Source of the DNA: Campylobacterales bacterium
GTDB taxonomy: Bacteria > Campylobacterota > Campylobacteria > Campylobacterales > Arcobacteraceae
Assembly (NCBI GenBank): GCA_016784825.1
Contig: JADHTT010000004.1
Span: 1 to 16,346 of the forward strand
Length of the DNA: 16,346 nucleotides
Reading direction: 5' to 3'
The notes under the pieces are model-generated. The model saw only the letters and a program-made list of their open reading frames with translations, did no database searches and was not told the origin of the DNA. The stretch's first letter is position 1. The number at the start of each line of letters is the position of its first letter. The position numbers and the translations under genes were made by a program. Below, in pieces: positions 14,400-16,346 of this stretch.

Positions 14400-16346
14400 A
14401 TGTCAAAAATTTATTTTTCAGTATGGCAAGATGAGGTTGTAGATAATCGAGGTGTGAACCAAGATGAATGGGCTGAATCTTCTCATAAATTACCAGTGTC
14501 ATATGACTCTAGTAATGAAACAAATGCATTCGTAGGTTGGGATGGATTTGCACTTTTTAATGAAAATGTAGATGTAGTCCAACTTGCTGTAAATTATGCT
14601 AGGCAATATCAAGAATATAGTGAAGCATGTGGTAGATGTGCACCTGGTAGATGGGGTGGTAGAATACTATATGATGTACTTGATAAAATTGGTCGTGGTG
14701 AAGGTGAATTATCTGATCTAGATCATCTTAAAGAGATTGCTTCGACAATGACAGTTACTAGTAAGTGTGAAATAGGTAAGACTGTCCCCGTGCCATTATT
14801 ACAGATGATTGAATATTTTGAATATGATTTCTTAGAGTGCATTAATAAAAAGCAAAAATCTAAATGGTATGGTATAGATGATAGTAAATATATTGCTAAT
14901 GTAACAGCACCATGTACAGATATGTGTCCATCACATGTGGATATCCCTGGGTATATTGAGGGCGTACGTGATTTAAACTTTGAGGAATCACTAGTATCAA
15001 CAAGACAAACTATGCCATTAGCACATACATGTGGTAGAGTTTGTCCTCATCCTTGTGAAGATGCATGTAGAAGAGCTAATTTAGATGAACCAATATCAAT
15101 TATGGAATTAAAAAGAATTGGTGCTGATTGGGAAACTGATCATGAGCAAGAATGGTTCCATCCAGTTAAACCAAAAAAACCAAGAAATGATGGGAAAAGA
15201 GTTGCTATTATAGGTGCAGGTCCTGCAGGATTAACAGCTGCATACTATCTAGGACTTGAGGGAATCTCTGTTACTATATTTGAAGAGTTACCTGTGCTTG
15301 GTGGTGAGGTTGCAGTAGGTGTTCCTCAATATAGAATGCCTATTGAAAAGTACAATAAAGATATTCAGTTAGTGACTGAGTTAGAAACAGTTGAAGTTAT
15401 TACAAATCATAGAGTAACAGCTAATAGACTAAAAGAGATTGAAGAAGAATTTGATGCTACACTATTAGGGTTTGGAGCTAGACTTTCTAAAAAAGTAAGA
15501 GCTGCGAATGAAAATACAAGCATGGGTGGTTATTGGGGTGCTATAGAGATGCTTGATAAAGTTAATCTATGGCATAAGTATGATATTGGATCACCTGCTT
15601 CAAATGAATTAAAAGATAAAACAGTTGTTTGTGTTGGTGGTGGATTTACTTCTATGGATGTTGTAAGATGTTCAATTAGAGAAGGTGCTAAAAAAGTTAT
15701 TATGCTTTATAGAAGAGATGAAAAAACTATTATTAGAAATACAACACTAGAAGAATATACAGAAGCTGTAGAAGAAGGTGTTGAATTTATATTCCATTCT
15801 GCTATTGAAGAGATATATGATGATGGTAGTAATATTACAAAACTTAAGGTCAATACTTTTGAACTAGTTCCAGACCCAAATGGAGGTAGAGCACAACTTG
15901 TTAAGATTGAGGGTGGTGATATGGAAATAGATTGTGATTATCTAATTCCAGCAGTATCTCAATCACTTGATTTACAAATATTACCAGAAGAGTGGAATAT
16001 TGAGATGACATCATGGAGCTCTATTATGACTAATGGTAAGGATTACATGACTTCGAGAGCTGGTCTTTTTGCAGCAGGTGATTGTGAATATGGTCCTATG
16101 ACTATTGTAAATGCAACTGGCCAAGCAAAAAGAGCTGCATCAGTTATATCTAGATATATCTATAATGGTGGAGTTTGTACACTAACAGATGATGAGATTA
16201 TGGAAGATCATTTTAATAGACTAAAAGTTTATAATAAAAAAGAGAAAATCACTGGCTGGATGCCTGGACTACCAAGAGAGCATAGTGAAAAACTTGCTAC
16301 TGAAGTACGAAAAGACAACAATATGGAAGTTAATCTTGGATTTACA
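14400..16346 (+). CDS. NuoF-position fusion: NuoF C-terminal Fe-S domain plus GltD-like FAD/NAD(P)H oxidoreductase (3' end outside window)
   Basis: The frame is open from ATG 14400 to the window edge (649 residues, incomplete). Residues ~30-150 resemble the C-terminal third of NuoF: 'LPVSYDS', 'EACGRCAPGRWGG' (75-87) and 'TSKCEIGKTVPVP' (120-132). Only C77, C80 and C123 of the four N3-cluster cysteines are present; G83 replaces the third. The N-terminal FMN/NADH domain of NuoF is absent. Residues ~165-240 form a GltD-type double-cluster domain with C172, C176, C211, C215, C219 and C223. An FAD Rossmann motif GAGPAG follows (252-257), then a second nucleotide motif GGGFTSMD (413-420), 'LYRRDE' (436-441) whose arginines suggest NADPH, and the FAD-closing 'FAAGDCE' (557-563). 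In the nuo operon it probably feeds electrons to complex I. It could be misread as a glutamate synthase small subunit. Confidence 0.85.
   Translation, partial: MSKIYFSVWQDEVVDNRGVNQDEWAESSHKLPVSYDSSNETNAFVGWDGFALFNENVDVVQLAVNYARQYQEYSEACGRCAPGRWGGRILYDVLDKIGRGEGELSDLDHLKEIASTMTVTSKCEIGKTVPVPLLQMIEYFEYDFLECINKKQKSKWYGIDDSKYIANVTAPCTDMCPSHVDIPGYIEGVRDLNFEESLVSTRQTMPLAHTCGRVCPHPCEDACRRANLDEPISIMELKRIGADWETDHEQEWFHPVKPKKPRNDGKRVAIIGAGPAGLTAAYYLGLEGISVTIFEELPVLGGEVAVGVPQYRMPIEKYNKDIQLVTELETVEVITNHRVTANRLKEIEEEFDATLLGFGARLSKKVRAANENTSMGGYWGAIEMLDKVNLWHKYDIGSPASNELKDKTVVCVGGGFTSMDVVRCSIREGAKKVIMLYRRDEKTIIRNTTLEEYTEAVEEGVEFIFHSAIEEIYDDGSNITKLKVNTFELVPDPNGGRAQLVKIEGGDMEIDCDYLIPAVSQSLDLQILPEEWNIEMTSWSSIMTNGKDYMTSRAGLFAAGDCEYGPMTIVNATGQAKRAASVISRYIYNGGVCTLTDDEIMEDHFNRLKVYNKKEKITGWMPGLPREHSEKLATEVRKDNNMEVNLGFT

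Noticed and set aside
14308..14502. 64-residue open frame on the minus strand across the NuoE-position gene and the start of the fusion gene
   Set aside because: It is antisense to two coupled genes, its composition is low in complexity, and it has no recognisable domain.
14400..16346. Reading the last gene as glutamate synthase small subunit (gltD)
   Set aside because: The GltD-like half alone would suggest it, but the NuoF-like N-terminal region and the place directly after nuoD argue for a complex I component.
1..16346. CRISPR array, tRNA, rRNA, insertion sequence, toxin-antitoxin or other defence system
   Set aside because: Reading both strands I saw no spaced direct repeats, cloverleaf pattern, transposase motif or terminal repeats, and every sizeable open frame is explained by a housekeeping or respiratory gene.

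Overview
The window is AT-rich, densely packed chromosomal DNA from a bacterium of the Campylobacterota (Epsilonproteobacteria). Three observations support this. The fabZ-lpxA-clpX-mreB-mreC order is known from Campylobacter and Helicobacter. The LpxB protein has the campylobacterial form of its N-terminus and of the QAWAWKKK region. The complex I operon runs nuoA-B-C-D followed by a tiny NuoE substitute and an unusual NuoF substitute. The genus cannot be fixed from sequence alone; the NuoF-position protein suggests a free-living lineage such as Sulfurimonas, Sulfurovum or Arcobacter relatives rather than Helicobacter, which is inference. I see no tRNA, rRNA, CRISPR array, insertion sequence, prophage or plasmid feature, and no stretch over 300 bases without a gene.

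Region 1 (1-3302, plus strand) is a tightly overlapped operon. It holds the 3' end of a periplasmic substrate-binding protein, then an ABC permease and an ABC ATPase of the nitrate/sulfonate/taurine (NitT/TauT) importer type, then a 12-helix NnrS-family membrane protein. The importer's substrate cannot be read from the sequence. The coupling to NnrS hints at a link with nitric oxide, haem or copper.

Region 2 (3292-9717, minus strand) is a seven-gene envelope and housekeeping cluster, transcribed queH, lpxB, fabZ, lpxA, clpX, mreB, mreC. It joins queuosine tRNA modification, two lipid A steps, fatty-acid dehydration, the ClpX unfoldase, and the MreB/MreC cell-shape proteins. Most junctions overlap or abut, so the genes are probably cotranscribed. 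mreC and nnrS overlap tail to tail by 11 bp with no room for a terminator.

Region 3 (9718-11025, plus strand) starts at a 33-bp divergent intergenic region where -10-like hexamers on both strands overlap. It continues with a small uncharacterised lipoprotein, possibly translated from a leaderless mRNA, and endonuclease IV (nfo).

Region 4 (11026-16346, plus strand) has a 172-bp regulatory gap with a candidate terminator, a promoter and an inverted repeat just before the ribosome-binding site. The complex I operon nuoA, B, C, D follows, then an 88-residue NuoE replacement and a protein of at least 649 residues that runs off the window. That last protein fuses the C-terminal iron-sulfur part of NuoF to a GltD-like FAD/NAD(P)H oxidoreductase, while the usual FMN/NADH domain of NuoF is missing. 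It is the most interesting item here, because it implies a remodelled electron-input module for respiratory complex I.
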